Origin: a virus
IMG/VR virus record: IMGVR_UViG_3300047510_003098
Coordinates: 1-26,525 of that record
DNA length: 26,525 nucleotides
Reading direction: 5' to 3' (one strand)
A model generated the notes under the pieces. It did no database searches and was not told the DNA's origin. It saw nothing but the letters and a program-made list of their open reading frames with translations. The translations under genes and the position numbers were made by a program. Position 1 is the stretch's first letter. Each line of letters opens with the position of its first letter. Shown here one piece after another: positions 6,559-14,534 of the stretch.

Positions 6559-7176
6559 TTAGCCAGTAATGGTAGATCCAATCGTACGAGCGACCGTTGA
6601 ACCCACACCAGTTCCAATCGGAGATTGGATAGCATTATCGAATCGTATAGTCAAGGCGATTGTTGCGGGTTCATTTGAACCGTAATTCATTTCGCCGTAG
6701 TCAACTTGGCTTACCTGGCAGCCATAAAGTTCCCAGGTTTCTAAAATATTGGGAGTGGAAGCTCCGTTTCCGCCATCCAATACTTCGTAGCGCAGGATAA
6801 ATTTATAATCAATACCTGACGCGGCGGAACTCTGCTCCATAAAATCAAACTGCTTTTGTATTTGTTCGCCAACTAACTTGGCCACATTACCGGCAGCATC
6901 ATCGCGAAGATTAACAGATGTTTCTTGCCATTCTGGTTTTCCTTGGAGGTAAACCTTGCTGTTATAAACATCGATGGCAAACGGATTGAAGTTCACCGAT
7001 GGACGTTTAATGTCCATGACCTGCTTGGTCAATTCTACTTTAGGTTGGCTAACACCGAATCCGTCAAATGAAGCACGGAATCGAAATTTAAGTTTTGGCA
7101 TCAACAGGCCTTGCGCCGATGCGCTTTGGTCTGTGGCTAAAGGTACTGTAAATCTTGTCAATGACGAAACAGACAT
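6559..7176 (-). CDS. 19: Tail tube protein gp19
   Basis: This 205-residue protein is highly typical of marine T4-like gp19: FTVPLATDQSASAQGLLMPKL near the N-terminus, VELTKQVMDIKRPSV, VYNSKVYLQGKPEW, LVGEQIQKQFDFMEQSSAA, YKFILRYEVLDGGNG and ETWELYGCQVS, ending IGTGVGS. It is longer than T4 gp19 (163). It polymerises into the inner tube through which DNA passes. It is placed after the sheath gene, as in T4 (18 then 19). AGGAG lies before the ATG, a late promoter at 7198-7204 and a strong terminator after it. With its own promoter and terminator it can be expressed at high copy independently of gp18, which suits a major tail protein. Confidence 0.95.
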   Translation of the reverse strand: MSVSSLTRFTVPLATDQSASAQGLLMPKLKFRFRASFDGFGVSQPKVELTKQVMDIKRPSVNFNPFAIDVYNSKVYLQGKPEWQETSVNLRDDAAGNVAKLVGEQIQKQFDFMEQSSAASGIDYKFILRYEVLDGGNGASTPNILETWELYGCQVSQVDYGEMNYGSNEPATIALTIRFDNAIQSPIGTGVGSTVARTIGSTITG

Positions 7177-7197
7177 CTTTTATTCTCCTGTTACAGA

Positions 7198-7204
7198 TAT
7201 TTAT
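7198..7204 (-). promoter_or_regulatory. Late promoter motif ATAAATAT inside a palindrome
   Basis: The minus strand reads AGATAAATATCTGT, 22 nt before the gp19 ATG. The motif sits in an inverted repeat, 7193-7208 (ACAGATA-TT-TATCTGT). Confidence 0.7.
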
Positions 7205-7219
7205 CTGTGTACAAGCTTC

Positions 7220-7246
7220 TAACGAGAGAGTTGGACTCTCTCGTTA
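7220..7246 (-). other. Intergenic 11-bp hairpin between gp18 and gp19, without T-run
   Basis: TAACGAGAGAG pairs perfectly with CTCTCTCGTTA around the loop TTGGA. It lies 11 nt past the gp18 stop. On the minus strand it is followed by AGAAGCTTG, not a T-run, so it is not a standard intrinsic terminator. It may protect the 3' end of the gp18 message or slow polymerase. Confidence 0.6.
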
Positions 7247-7256
7247 TATACTCATA

Positions 7257-10200
7257 TTATCCACCCAACTTGGCGATATCGCCGGGGTTCTTCAAACGGA
7301 TTGGAATGTAGATATATTCCACAGCCTTCATTGGCTCAATGGCTATGTCAACATACAATTCGTTTCTAGCGATGCGATCAGGTGTATTGTTTGAACTATC
7401 GCAGACTACTAGATAGTCGTAAACAGCACGTTTTGCTACTAAATCGTTTAAAGCACCTTCAATGATCGACTTGATTTGGTCGCGTGTGATTTTATCATTG
7501 GGTTCAAACAAGAATCCATTACCCACAGAAGCAAGTATCGTACGGATGTAGTTCACTAGACGTGCTACATTGATACGGTCCATGGCCGATGCGGTCGGAT
7601 TTCGTGTTTTCTGACCCCAGGTAACTAATCCAACACCTGGAAGGATGGTCAATGGGTTGACACGATTTTCGTACAAGGCATCACGCATTCCTTGATTGAT
7701 ACCATTGCGCACAAATGAGCCTGTGCTTGAGTCAACGTAGCCAATGTCGGTAGCATTATCAATCAAACCGCGTCGTGTGCCGGCGGGTGCAAACCACTGA
7801 TATGAAATGTTATCGTTGCGTATGAAAGTTCTTAGCATCATATGGCTAGCAGGCACAACGATGGTATTTCCATCAACGTCATTGGTTAAGCCGCTTGGAT
7901 AAAACACACCCAAATATGGATCTGCTGTGGACAATCCGTCACCATTGGTATTATTAGCCCAGTTAGCGATACGTATGCTGTTAGCAGGTAGTGTCAGTGG
8001 TGTGTCACCAATGACAAATGCTGTGTTCTTACGATCATTATTGAGAGCCACCATATTGGTGATCAGTTCTGGGTAACCTGGTGTAACAATCAAGTTAAAG
8101 AAGAACTGCTCTTCGCGTACCTGAGTATTGCCATCTAATGCGCTACGCATGGCCTTGACCACCATATTGCGTTGTGCTTGTGTGCCCATATAAGGTGCGC
8201 CAGAGTCTTTGAGACCACTGACACCAACCCAAGCTGACGCTACATCAGGAAGACTGTCGGCTTCGGGGAAGCTGTCTTCATTGAAATAATCGCCAATGTA
8301 TTTCTTGACGTTAAATCCTGAACGACGTGTATTAAATAACAAGGTACCACGTGGGTAAAGTCTTGGATTGGGCGCGTCAAGATCTACATAGTCGCTTTCC
8401 AACATTTCGACCACATCAGGTAAATCATCCGCAATCACATCGGCTGTTCCACCTGTGTCATCGCTGTAACCATCCCAACGAGCATCTGCGAAAACAATAC
8501 CATTTTGGCTGGTACGATCGGTGTTGTCGATAGATACCCATTGTCCGCTGGTGTTATAACGATACAATTTAGGATAGTTTTCAAGGTCGGAAGTATCTAA
8601 CCAGATATCTCCAGCTGCCAGCGCACCCCCAGAGTTGTTTGTCTTGGGTTTGGTTGGAGTGATGATTGGTCCCAGAGAGTCAGTTAATGCGAGATTGTAA
8701 CCACGAGCATCAGTGGTCACGTTACGATAGCCTTTCCAGGCTGTGCCATCATTGATCATGATGTCAACTTGTGTGGGGTCACCAAAATACCAAAGTGTGC
8801 CATCTTCAGGTGCTTTATAAGGTGCTGTAAAATCAGCGAATAGTGGGTATCCGCTAAACACCGGAGTGGTATCAGTGATATTCACATAGTTACTCACAAA
8901 CATGTATGTGCCGTTGTCACGTGTGTTAGAGAAAGTAAAGCCAGCACTGGTCAACGGTGTTCCGCTGAGATTGCGCATCTTAATCAATCCGCCAGCGGTT
9001 TGTTGTATTTGTATATCCCCATTGGTGCGTATAACTGCTCGTACTTCCGGAATGTTGGCAGCTGCTATAGCAGTCACAAACTTAGTAGCGTAATCACTAA
9101 TTGATGATCCATTGGCGATAGTGACTGTGTGTGATGTAAGAGTTGAAGAACCTGACTGGCTGACCAAGAATTCTATGGTTCCGCCTGTTATACCTGTAGG
9201 TGTTTGAGTTTGTGCCGAAATTCCAGATCTCTGTTTGATATAAAGACGATAGATCATCTCAGTGTCAGAAAAATCTAATGCGTAATCGGATCTAGTACGG
9301 AAGAATAGTGTTCCAGCCGCTGTGCCAAATCCACCGGCCACTGGATCAAAAGCATAAATGGCTTCTTCTTCTGTGCGGTATACTGGGGCAGCCTGAGACG
9401 TCCAGGATCCTGAATCAGCGTTGAATTTTTTAACAGGAACGTTCATGCCGCCGCCAGTGGCAGAAGTCTTGATGTAAACGCTGCCGGAAGGACGCTTAGA
9501 TGCGGAAGCACCCCAATTTGGTACATCAACATATGAGCCGTAATGTACTGTTGGAGCATCATAAGTGGCTGCAGTGATTCCTAAATCAGCCAATGGTGTC
9601 CCTACAGAATTAGAAATAATCATCTTTCCGTCACGGGGATCATTGCCAGAGGTGGTATATGTAACATATAACTCGAGATAGCCGTTGTTGTTTCTAGCAC
9701 GGATACCTTGTGGTACTGTGTCGTCGGCATTGTATTCAACAAATGTGTTGTTGATATCGGCTACTACCTGAGTTAAAGTTGTTCCAGTAAAAGTGACCGT
9801 TGTGCCGTTGATGGTAATCTCATCTCCAATTGTGACTGTTGGATTTAACTCTGTGCCAATTACTGCTGGTACAGCACGATAACGCCATTCATCACTACCA
9901 ACTCGACGCCAAACATTGCCAGAATCTTTCTTGAAAACACGTCCATCAAACAGATCGTTTTTTATGATGGCGGTTACAGCATAATCTCCGATGTTTCCGA
10001 TTGAAGCCAAGGGTTTCAATGTAGACCCACCTTCGGTGTCGTCTTCGTCGGTGATAAGAACAGGAGTTTTTTCTGTAAAAGTTTTTGAATCAAAATCCCA
10101 TTCAAAAATTCCCCAGGTCGCTTCTGCGAGATCGATCCAATAGGTGCTGTCTTCAGGTTCGCCGATGGGACGTATGGAAGTAGCTTCAAGTTGATCAAGG

Positions 10201-10538
10201 TCAATGTCGGCACGTATAGCATAAAGTCTGTTTGCGCCTGCCAGTGCCGAATAAGCGGTCATTAAACCATATTCGTTTAGTGGGCTGCCGTGTATGGGTG
10301 TGCCTGATGCGCTTTGTTTGAAAATAGGATAGCCAAGTTGGGCAACCAATTCTCTCTGGCTAGTGAAAACCTGTAGTTTACCAGCATTGGCTTTTGATGT
10401 GCCAGCGGCATAACTACCATTGGCTGTTTTATCTTGTGCGGTAGCGAGAACCAACAGAGGTGTAGTTCCAACTGCGCCGGGTACGTATTGGCTCTCGTCT
10501 GTGACTGAGAGTTGTAAACCTGGGGAAATCAGTGCCAT
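7257..10538 (-). CDS. 18: Contractile tail sheath protein gp18
   Basis: This 1093-residue sheath protein is much larger than T4 gp18 (659). The N-terminus (MALISPGLQLSVTDESQYVP) and the C-terminal third are typical: PASHMMLRTFIRNDNISYQW, APAGTRRGLIDNATDIGYVD, GVGLVTWGQKTR, VARLVNYIRTI and the closing VEYIYIPIRL. The C-terminal part forms the inner contractile core in known sheaths. The extra length lies in the middle (roughly residues 140-740), rich in Thr/Ser/Gly beta segments including LWYFGDPTQVDIMINDG, and probably makes surface-exposed domains. It is preceded by AAGGA, a late promoter 31 nt upstream and a terminator beyond that, and followed by gp19. Confidence 0.95.
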   Translation of the reverse strand: MALISPGLQLSVTDESQYVPGAVGTTPLLVLATAQDKTANGSYAAGTSKANAGKLQVFTSQRELVAQLGYPIFKQSASGTPIHGSPLNEYGLMTAYSALAGANRLYAIRADIDLDQLEATSIRPIGEPEDSTYWIDLAEATWGIFEWDFDSKTFTEKTPVLITDEDDTEGGSTLKPLASIGNIGDYAVTAIIKNDLFDGRVFKKDSGNVWRRVGSDEWRYRAVPAVIGTELNPTVTIGDEITINGTTVTFTGTTLTQVVADINNTFVEYNADDTVPQGIRARNNNGYLELYVTYTTSGNDPRDGKMIISNSVGTPLADLGITAATYDAPTVHYGSYVDVPNWGASASKRPSGSVYIKTSATGGGMNVPVKKFNADSGSWTSQAAPVYRTEEEAIYAFDPVAGGFGTAAGTLFFRTRSDYALDFSDTEMIYRLYIKQRSGISAQTQTPTGITGGTIEFLVSQSGSSTLTSHTVTIANGSSISDYATKFVTAIAAANIPEVRAVIRTNGDIQIQQTAGGLIKMRNLSGTPLTSAGFTFSNTRDNGTYMFVSNYVNITDTTPVFSGYPLFADFTAPYKAPEDGTLWYFGDPTQVDIMINDGTAWKGYRNVTTDARGYNLALTDSLGPIITPTKPKTNNSGGALAAGDIWLDTSDLENYPKLYRYNTSGQWVSIDNTDRTSQNGIVFADARWDGYSDDTGGTADVIADDLPDVVEMLESDYVDLDAPNPRLYPRGTLLFNTRRSGFNVKKYIGDYFNEDSFPEADSLPDVASAWVGVSGLKDSGAPYMGTQAQRNMVVKAMRSALDGNTQVREEQFFFNLIVTPGYPELITNMVALNNDRKNTAFVIGDTPLTLPANSIRIANWANNTNGDGLSTADPYLGVFYPSGLTNDVDGNTIVVPASHMMLRTFIRNDNISYQWFAPAGTRRGLIDNATDIGYVDSSTGSFVRNGINQGMRDALYENRVNPLTILPGVGLVTWGQKTRNPTASAMDRINVARLVNYIRTILASVGNGFLFEPNDKITRDQIKSIIEGALNDLVAKRAVYDYLVVCDSSNNTPDRIARNELYVDIAIEPMKAVEYIYIPIRLKNPGDIAKLGG

Positions 10539-10568
10539 GTTATTTTCCTTTATATGACAAGTTATGAG

Positions 10569-10575
10569 TATTTAT
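10569..10575 (-). promoter_or_regulatory. Late promoter motif ATAAATACTC before gp18
   Basis: The minus strand reads AAATAAATACTCAT, 31 nt before the gp18 ATG. It lies 12 nt past the minus-strand terminator at 10587-10609, so gp18 is insulated from upstream transcription. Confidence 0.65.
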
Positions 10576-10586
10576 TTTATGGCACT

Positions 10587-10609
10587 AAAAAAGGACACCT
10601 ATAGTGCCC
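10587..10609 (-). terminator. Minus-strand terminator upstream of gp18
   Basis: On the minus strand GGGCAC-TATAG-GTGTCC (one G.U pair) is followed by TTTTTT. On the plus strand the stem has an A-C mismatch and no T-run, so it is directional. It would stop transcripts coming from the dNMP kinase operon after they cross the plus-strand zinc gene. An alternative stem (10581-10586 with 10603-10608) shares one arm. Confidence 0.65.
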
Positions 10610-10639
10610 TTAATTAAGGTATCTGTCTTAAATATACGT

Positions 10640-10990
10640 ATGACAAAGAGAAAATTGTGTCCGGTATGCGGCGAAAAGCCGGTGGCTGTCAACTGCCACC
10701 ATGGAGATAGGGTCTACTATCGAAGCCGTTGTGATAGTTGTATCAGGAAAAGCCGTCGATTAAAACCCCGTGCGCCTTTATGGTTTAAACAAGGTTATAG
10801 GAAAAAAAGCAAGTGCGACCGTTGCGGATTTAAATCCAAATCAGATCGACAGATGTTTGTTTTCCATGTTGACGGCGATTTACAGAATGTGGACTGGAAT
10901 AATCTAAAAACAGTTTGTGCCAACTGTCAAATTGACTTGTTTTTAAATCAGTCGGGGTGGGCCATGTCGCCTAGCGTACAAGGGTTTTGA
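10640..10990 (+). CDS. Zinc-binding HNH-like small protein
   Basis: This 116-residue basic protein has two four-cysteine sets: Cys7/Cys10 with Cys31/Cys34, and Cys59/Cys62 with Cys93/Cys96. The second set encloses FHVDGD (His76, Asp78) and WNNLKTVCANC, a layout like the HNH/treble-clef nuclease fold, though a full catalytic His-Asn-His set is not certain. I recall similar small proteins on the opposite strand near tail genes in cyanomyoviruses, usually unannotated. I start at ATG 10640, the last start before the first Cys; the frame is open to a GTG at 10604, which lies in the hairpin region. It runs against all its neighbours and its last 20 bases overlap the 3' end of the dNMP kinase gene. 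It could be a homing-type nuclease, a transcription factor or another nucleic-acid binder. Confidence 0.75.
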   Translation: MTKRKLCPVCGEKPVAVNCHHGDRVYYRSRCDSCIRKSRRLKPRAPLWFKQGYRKKSKCDRCGFKSKSDRQMFVFHVDGDLQNVDWNNLKTVCANCQIDLFLNQSGWAMSPSVQGF

Positions 10991-11612
10991 GCCGGCCATA
11001 GAGATCCTCGATACTGCCATTATTATCGATAACGTGATCAAAATTGGTACCGATCCAAGACCATTCCGAAGCATGTACTCCGGGATATTTTTGTACCATT
11101 AACTCTTCATGATCTTCTAAGATATATTGTTCAAATTCGGGTGTAGTATTTTCTGTGAGAGCACACTGATACCATTCAGGAAGATCGCCCCGCTGTATCC
11201 ACGAAACTGCACCACCGGTTTTTTTAATGGCCTGTATCTCATTGGGGAAACGACAGTCAGAAATAACCACATCATCCTGGCTATTTCGCAATTTGTTTTC
11301 TAGGCTAGCGATCCAAATATCGTCATGGAATCCGGCGCGACAGACTTCCGTTCCCCAGTACTGTAGAACCCAACGCGGAGTCAAAGTAGGCATTTCTAGT
11401 CGTTCTGCCCACCAGGGATCTACCTGCTCTCGCCATTCTCGTGCTTGCTTGGTGCGTCCTTCAAGTAAATCTCGATCCCAGCCAAATACAGAACTGACCG
11501 CATCTTTAAGAGTGCTGGCAAAACTTTCTCTGCGAAAACCATGGAAGTTTACTAGATAGTCAGCGGCTGTGTCTTTGCCGCTGCCGATAAAACCACATAT
11601 ACCAATGATCAT
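10971..11612 (-). CDS. 1: Deoxynucleoside monophosphate kinase, gp1-like
   Basis: This 213-residue protein starts MIIGICGFIGSGKDT, a P-loop (Walker A, residues ~7-15) followed by ADYL, as in T4 gene 1 dNMP kinase and its marine relatives. Other family-like segments are TPRWVLQYWGTEVCRAGFHDDIW (residues ~78-100, seen in these kinases), VISDCRFPNE (substrate/Walker-B-like strand) and a C-terminal VIDNNGSIEDL. The enzyme phosphorylates dNMPs to dNDPs for phage DNA synthesis. I chose the ATG at 11610-11612 because it has GGAG about 9 nt upstream and the P-loop strand starts immediately; the upstream frame (to 11666) overlaps the preceding gene. The gene is a metabolic insert within the virion cluster and ends overlapping the convergent zinc gene. 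Confidence 0.88.
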   Translation of the reverse strand: MIIGICGFIGSGKDTAADYLVNFHGFRRESFASTLKDAVSSVFGWDRDLLEGRTKQAREWREQVDPWWAERLEMPTLTPRWVLQYWGTEVCRAGFHDDIWIASLENKLRNSQDDVVISDCRFPNEIQAIKKTGGAVSWIQRGDLPEWYQCALTENTTPEFEQYILEDHEELMVQKYPGVHASEWSWIGTNFDHVIDNNGSIEDLYGRLKTLVR

Positions 11613-11662
11613 ACTCGTCGTCTCCACTATTAGGACGATTATATTATGATTTTTTGTTGATG

Positions 11663-12058
11663 TCAAACGCCATAGCGATTTTTCTTTATCACAGGTACTG
11701 GGCTACGCACATTGTTATTTTTAGGTTCGATGCTTTTTTCCGATTTATTTGGTTTGAGTGCGTCGTCCCATTCTACATCCATTGCGGTGTAAGCTTTTTT
11801 TAGCATGTCCGACTCGAGTTTTGTATATGGAACTGCGATGTTATTACGCCCGGCCCAACTTTGGTTGGTCATTGGAACATCGCAGTCTCCGTCGGTCCCG
11901 GCCGCATACATCATGATTCGATTGAGATCATAGTGTCTGTCGGCGGTGCCCGCAACACGATGCACGGCTTGTATCGCCATTTCTTGATCGCGATGAGGTT
12001 TTAGGTTACTGCGAACTAGACTTTTTTTGTTTTCATTTAAGAATTCGTAGGCTCGCAT
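11663..12058 (-). CDS. Unknown protein with MRAYEFLNE N-terminus
   Basis: I do not recognise this 131-residue protein by function. It opens MRAYEFLNENKKS; short 'M(R/K)xxEF' starts recur on otherwise unrelated proteins of T4-like marine phages as far as I recall, and may be a shared targeting or processing tag. The middle has HRDQEMAIQAVHRVAGTADRH and IMMYAAGTDGD, and the C-terminal ~40 residues are charged and low-complexity. It lies between gp13 and dNMP kinase in one operon (54 nt and 50 nt gaps). CTAAATA at 12064-12070 is only 6 nt from the ATG, so it would have to give a nearly leaderless transcript; no clear ribosome site is visible. Confidence 0.65.
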   Translation of the reverse strand: MRAYEFLNENKKSLVRSNLKPHRDQEMAIQAVHRVAGTADRHYDLNRIMMYAAGTDGDCDVPMTNQSWAGRNNIAVPYTKLESDMLKKAYTAMDVEWDDALKPNKSEKSIEPKNNNVRSPVPVIKKNRYGV

Positions 12059-12112
12059 GCGATTATTTAGATCGGCACGACGTTGAAAAATTACTACTGA
12101 AGTATTGAGAAA

Positions 12113-12985
12113 TTAGCCGGTGACCCAAGTCAATGGCATCGTTCCATCAACATAGTCTTTGATCTGCTGTTCGAGCGCATCCATTTCGGCCTGTGCTTCT
12201 GCCTTGAGTGTGGCACCGTTTAGGCCTGCCCCACCCTGAGGGCCAGCGATTTGGCTGAACTTTTCACGTGCTTCTCCCAGAATACGCTTGGCGAAACTAT
12301 AAGCATAATCTTGGATCCATGGAAAACTCATGTGATCGTTCAATAACATAACGTCTGGCTTGCTGTTGTAGACCCAGAGTAGGATAGATTCTCCCCCACT
12401 ACCAAAAGGTATTTTCCTCACAATAGTGAGTTTTTTGGTCACAGGATTAAAAGTATAATTCATATAACCGCCAAACATTTTCATAGCAAGTTCTTGGTAT
12501 TGAGCAAACATTTCGTAGTTGACTAGCCCGCCAACACGACCGGCCACTAGCATGTAGGTGTTTAAATACCCCGAAGCAAATGGTTCAAATTGAGAAGCGG
12601 TTGTGCCAGTTACTGATCCAATACCACGTCGGAAAATCTGTCTTACTTGCTGTATTTCTCGTGGAAGAATGTATTCTTGTGTTTCTGGTAACAGTTCAAG
12701 GAAACAGTAACTTTCTTCTTGTGAATTGCCTGACCTTTGTCGGTATTTGATCAAAGCCTGATTTATGGCGAGATCGTAGTGTTCTTTATCTAATTCAACA
12801 TCAACAATGCCATCGGCCAGTCTAAGTCGTATGTAATCAACAATTTCGGTTCTTTTTTTGGAAACGGTATCAAGTTGACTGCTGTCAAATTCTATAGGAC
12901 CAGCGCCTGTACCGGTGCTGGAATCATAGAGACTGTCTGAAGTTACGTTGAGATTAGCGTCTAGTCCTGATTTAATTGTGGCCAT
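12113..12985 (-). CDS. 13: Neck (head-tail connector) protein, gp13-like
   Basis: This 290-residue protein is near T4 gp13 (309). After a Ser/Thr/Gly leader (~1-40) comes EIVDYIRLRLADGIVDVELD, a helix-turn typical of gp13-type neck and gp6-like connector proteins, then DLAINQALIKYRQRSG, ILPREIQQVRQIF, and later NYTFNPVTKKLTIVRKIP and LLWVYNSKPDVML. The final ~70 residues (WIQDYAYSFAKRILGEAREK, then a Gly-rich loop and EMDALEQQIKDYV) are the usual helical end. gp13 joins the portal to the neck after packaging. A late promoter lies 22 nt upstream and AGGACA serves as ribosome site. Its T4 neighbours 14 and 15 are here on the opposite strand. Confidence 0.75.
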   Translation of the reverse strand: MATIKSGLDANLNVTSDSLYDSSTGTGAGPIEFDSSQLDTVSKKRTEIVDYIRLRLADGIVDVELDKEHYDLAINQALIKYRQRSGNSQEESYCFLELLPETQEYILPREIQQVRQIFRRGIGSVTGTTASQFEPFASGYLNTYMLVAGRVGGLVNYEMFAQYQELAMKMFGGYMNYTFNPVTKKLTIVRKIPFGSGGESILLWVYNSKPDVMLLNDHMSFPWIQDYAYSFAKRILGEAREKFSQIAGPQGGAGLNGATLKAEAQAEMDALEQQIKDYVDGTMPLTWVTG

Positions 12986-12988
12986 TTG

Positions 12989-13028
12989 TGCTGTCCTGTT
13001 ACCAAGTATTTATGGTAGCAAGACAGCA
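12989..13028 (-). promoter_or_regulatory. Late promoter ATAAATACTT nested in inverted repeats, before gp13
   Basis: The minus strand reads CCATAAATACTTGG (core 13007-13013), 22 nt before the gp13 ATG. It is enclosed by TACCA/TGGTA (13000-13004, 13013-13017) and TGCTGTC/GACAGCA (12989-12995, 13022-13028). The symmetry could mark a binding site or a hairpin in transcripts that read through. Confidence 0.65.
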
Positions 13029-13036
13029 AATTTCAC

Positions 13037-14218
13037 TTATTGCGCTTTCAATAAAAGTACATCGGCACTGAGGCGTCCATTAAGGCGAGTGTCTGTGGCT
13101 TTGATATCTTCTAAGAAGCGTCGCAGTTGTACTTTAGAGGCTTTGCTAAACTCGCGCAGTTTTTCCTCGGGTTTACGCAGGGTCTTGCTTACGCTCTTGG
13201 ATTCGTCAAAGCCAACTAAGCTTGTGCCTTTGATGGCCAGAGACTGTGAATGACTATCGGCTACATATTTTCCCAACTTACGTGTTTTGACATTATAAAC
13301 CCACAGTTCCGTGGCGCCAATTATATCCACTGGGTTGATAGATACCAATTTAAGTTCTTTGTGTTCTTTGAGAAACTTAAGGCGTGCCACTAGTTTTTCC
13401 TTGCTGGGCGCTTTCTTCACCCGAGACTTGCGCTGTATCTTTTTGGCTTTTTCAAAACTGTCGCAATCAGCAAACACACCCTCGATCCAGGCTAGTACCC
13501 GACGATAATCTGCGGCTTTGAGATGACTATAACCTTCTTTGATCTGGCTATCTTCTCCAGTTTGGGCAGCCTTAAATTCATCAAACTTGTCCTGGAACAA
13601 GGATCGAACTTTGCCGATCTGCGCCTGCGGCACTTTTTGTGCTTCTAGGAATTGATATATCTTATGATCAGTCTTAGTTGCTGTCATTGCTTCGTCAAAC
13701 ATGCCTTCCATCTCGCCTAATACATCAGTCATCTTTTCATTTAGGCGATCTTGTATCGTGGGCTTAGGAACCGCCACGGCTTTGACTGTAGGCTCTACCT
13801 CAATGTCAACATCGTCAGCATGGCGCATAGCATTAGTAACACATTCTCGGAAAAATTCAATCATGCGATCATTGATGGGCATACCTTGTCTATGTGCCAT
13901 AACAAGGCTACACATGGTCATGGGCGTGTGTCGATCTGATGTTTTTAGGTACAGGCGTTTTTCTTCTTCGGTAAACTCAGAAGCAGTTTTAATCCATTCA
14001 TTGACATATTTCCTACAGTCCTTGACCGAGTAAAAATAGTTATAATAACGAAAACTATTACGGAGATGATGATCAAATTCTTCGCGGCTCATTGTCAGAG
14101 CGCGGTCGTGGTCCCAAACCGGTTCGCCACCAATGTGCTTTTCATCGGCAAATAGAGGATTTTTGGTTCGTTTGACTTTGGCTTTGATGCTTTTACCATC
14201 TACTTTGACTTTGGCCAT
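13037..14218 (-). CDS. Conserved T4-like phage protein of unknown function, 393 residues
   Basis: I cannot assign a function. The start is strongly basic (MAKVKVDGKSIKAKVKRTKN). Residues ~30-120 look helical and aromatic (FRYYNYFYSVKDCRKYVNEW). A helical middle (~150-250) has GYSHLKAADYRRVLAWIEG. The segment ~255-330 (KKIQRKSRVKKAPSKEKL, then KLVSINPVDIIGATELWVYN and TRKLGKYVA) is basic and beta-rich, and the end is Lys/Arg-rich. The overall pI looks high, and DNA or RNA binding is plausible. I recall proteins of this length and N-terminal pattern in cyanomyoviruses as conserved hypotheticals. AAGGACA precedes the ATG. ATAAAATA at 14250-14257 is a possible imperfect late promoter. It shares the unit with the 85-residue gene upstream. 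Confidence 0.75.
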   Translation of the reverse strand: MAKVKVDGKSIKAKVKRTKNPLFADEKHIGGEPVWDHDRALTMSREEFDHHLRNSFRYYNYFYSVKDCRKYVNEWIKTASEFTEEEKRLYLKTSDRHTPMTMCSLVMAHRQGMPINDRMIEFFRECVTNAMRHADDVDIEVEPTVKAVAVPKPTIQDRLNEKMTDVLGEMEGMFDEAMTATKTDHKIYQFLEAQKVPQAQIGKVRSLFQDKFDEFKAAQTGEDSQIKEGYSHLKAADYRRVLAWIEGVFADCDSFEKAKKIQRKSRVKKAPSKEKLVARLKFLKEHKELKLVSINPVDIIGATELWVYNVKTRKLGKYVADSHSQSLAIKGTSLVGFDESKSVSKTLRKPEEKLREFSKASKVQLRRFLEDIKATDTRLNGRLSADVLLLKAQ

Positions 14219-14276
14219 GGCTGTCCTTGAATAGTTGTTTAACTCGTTATATTTTATAATCTTTTGGATTTAGTGG

Positions 14277-14534
14277 TCAAGTGTAAATCAGCGAAGCGAA
14301 TGTGATGTTTTGTTCTAAATTGTCCATATATGATTGGGCTCGAACCACCAAATCTCGGTATTTCTGTGTTTCGCGGTGTAATCTGCGGCATTCAACCGAT
14401 TCTGAACTAATGTCATCTAAAATGGATTCTACAGTATTGTACATACGCTTTAGATCACGCCGGGCAACGGGATCTTTGATGATCTGTATCTGGGCGTGGG
14501 CCAGATTGGCTCGATTTCTTAGGTCCGGTTCCAT
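14277..14534 (-). CDS. Small helical protein, conserved in T4-like phages, unknown function
   Basis: This 85-residue protein begins at ATG 14532-14534 (MEPDLRNRANLAHAQIQI). The frame is open further to 14642, but that part would overlap the divergent plus-strand gene and its promoter, and it lacks a ribosome site. It is nearly all helix: IKDPVARRDLKRMYNTVESI, VECRRLHRETQKYRDLV and a final MDNLEQNITFASL. I recall small proteins of this pattern (DPVxRxDLxxMYxTVE ... LExxxTFA) in cyanomyoviruses. It may be a structural or assembly factor. It starts back to back with the gp14-position gene, separated by 70 nt holding that gene's promoter. Confidence 0.72.
   Translation of the reverse strand: MEPDLRNRANLAHAQIQIIKDPVARRDLKRMYNTVESILDDISSESVECRRLHRETQKYRDLVVRAQSYMDNLEQNITFASLIYT

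Noticed and set aside
12064-12070. CTAAATA as a late promoter for the 131-residue gene
   Set aside because: It is only 6 nt from the ATG, against 20-31 nt elsewhere, so it would leave no leader; read-through from the gp13 promoter is simpler.
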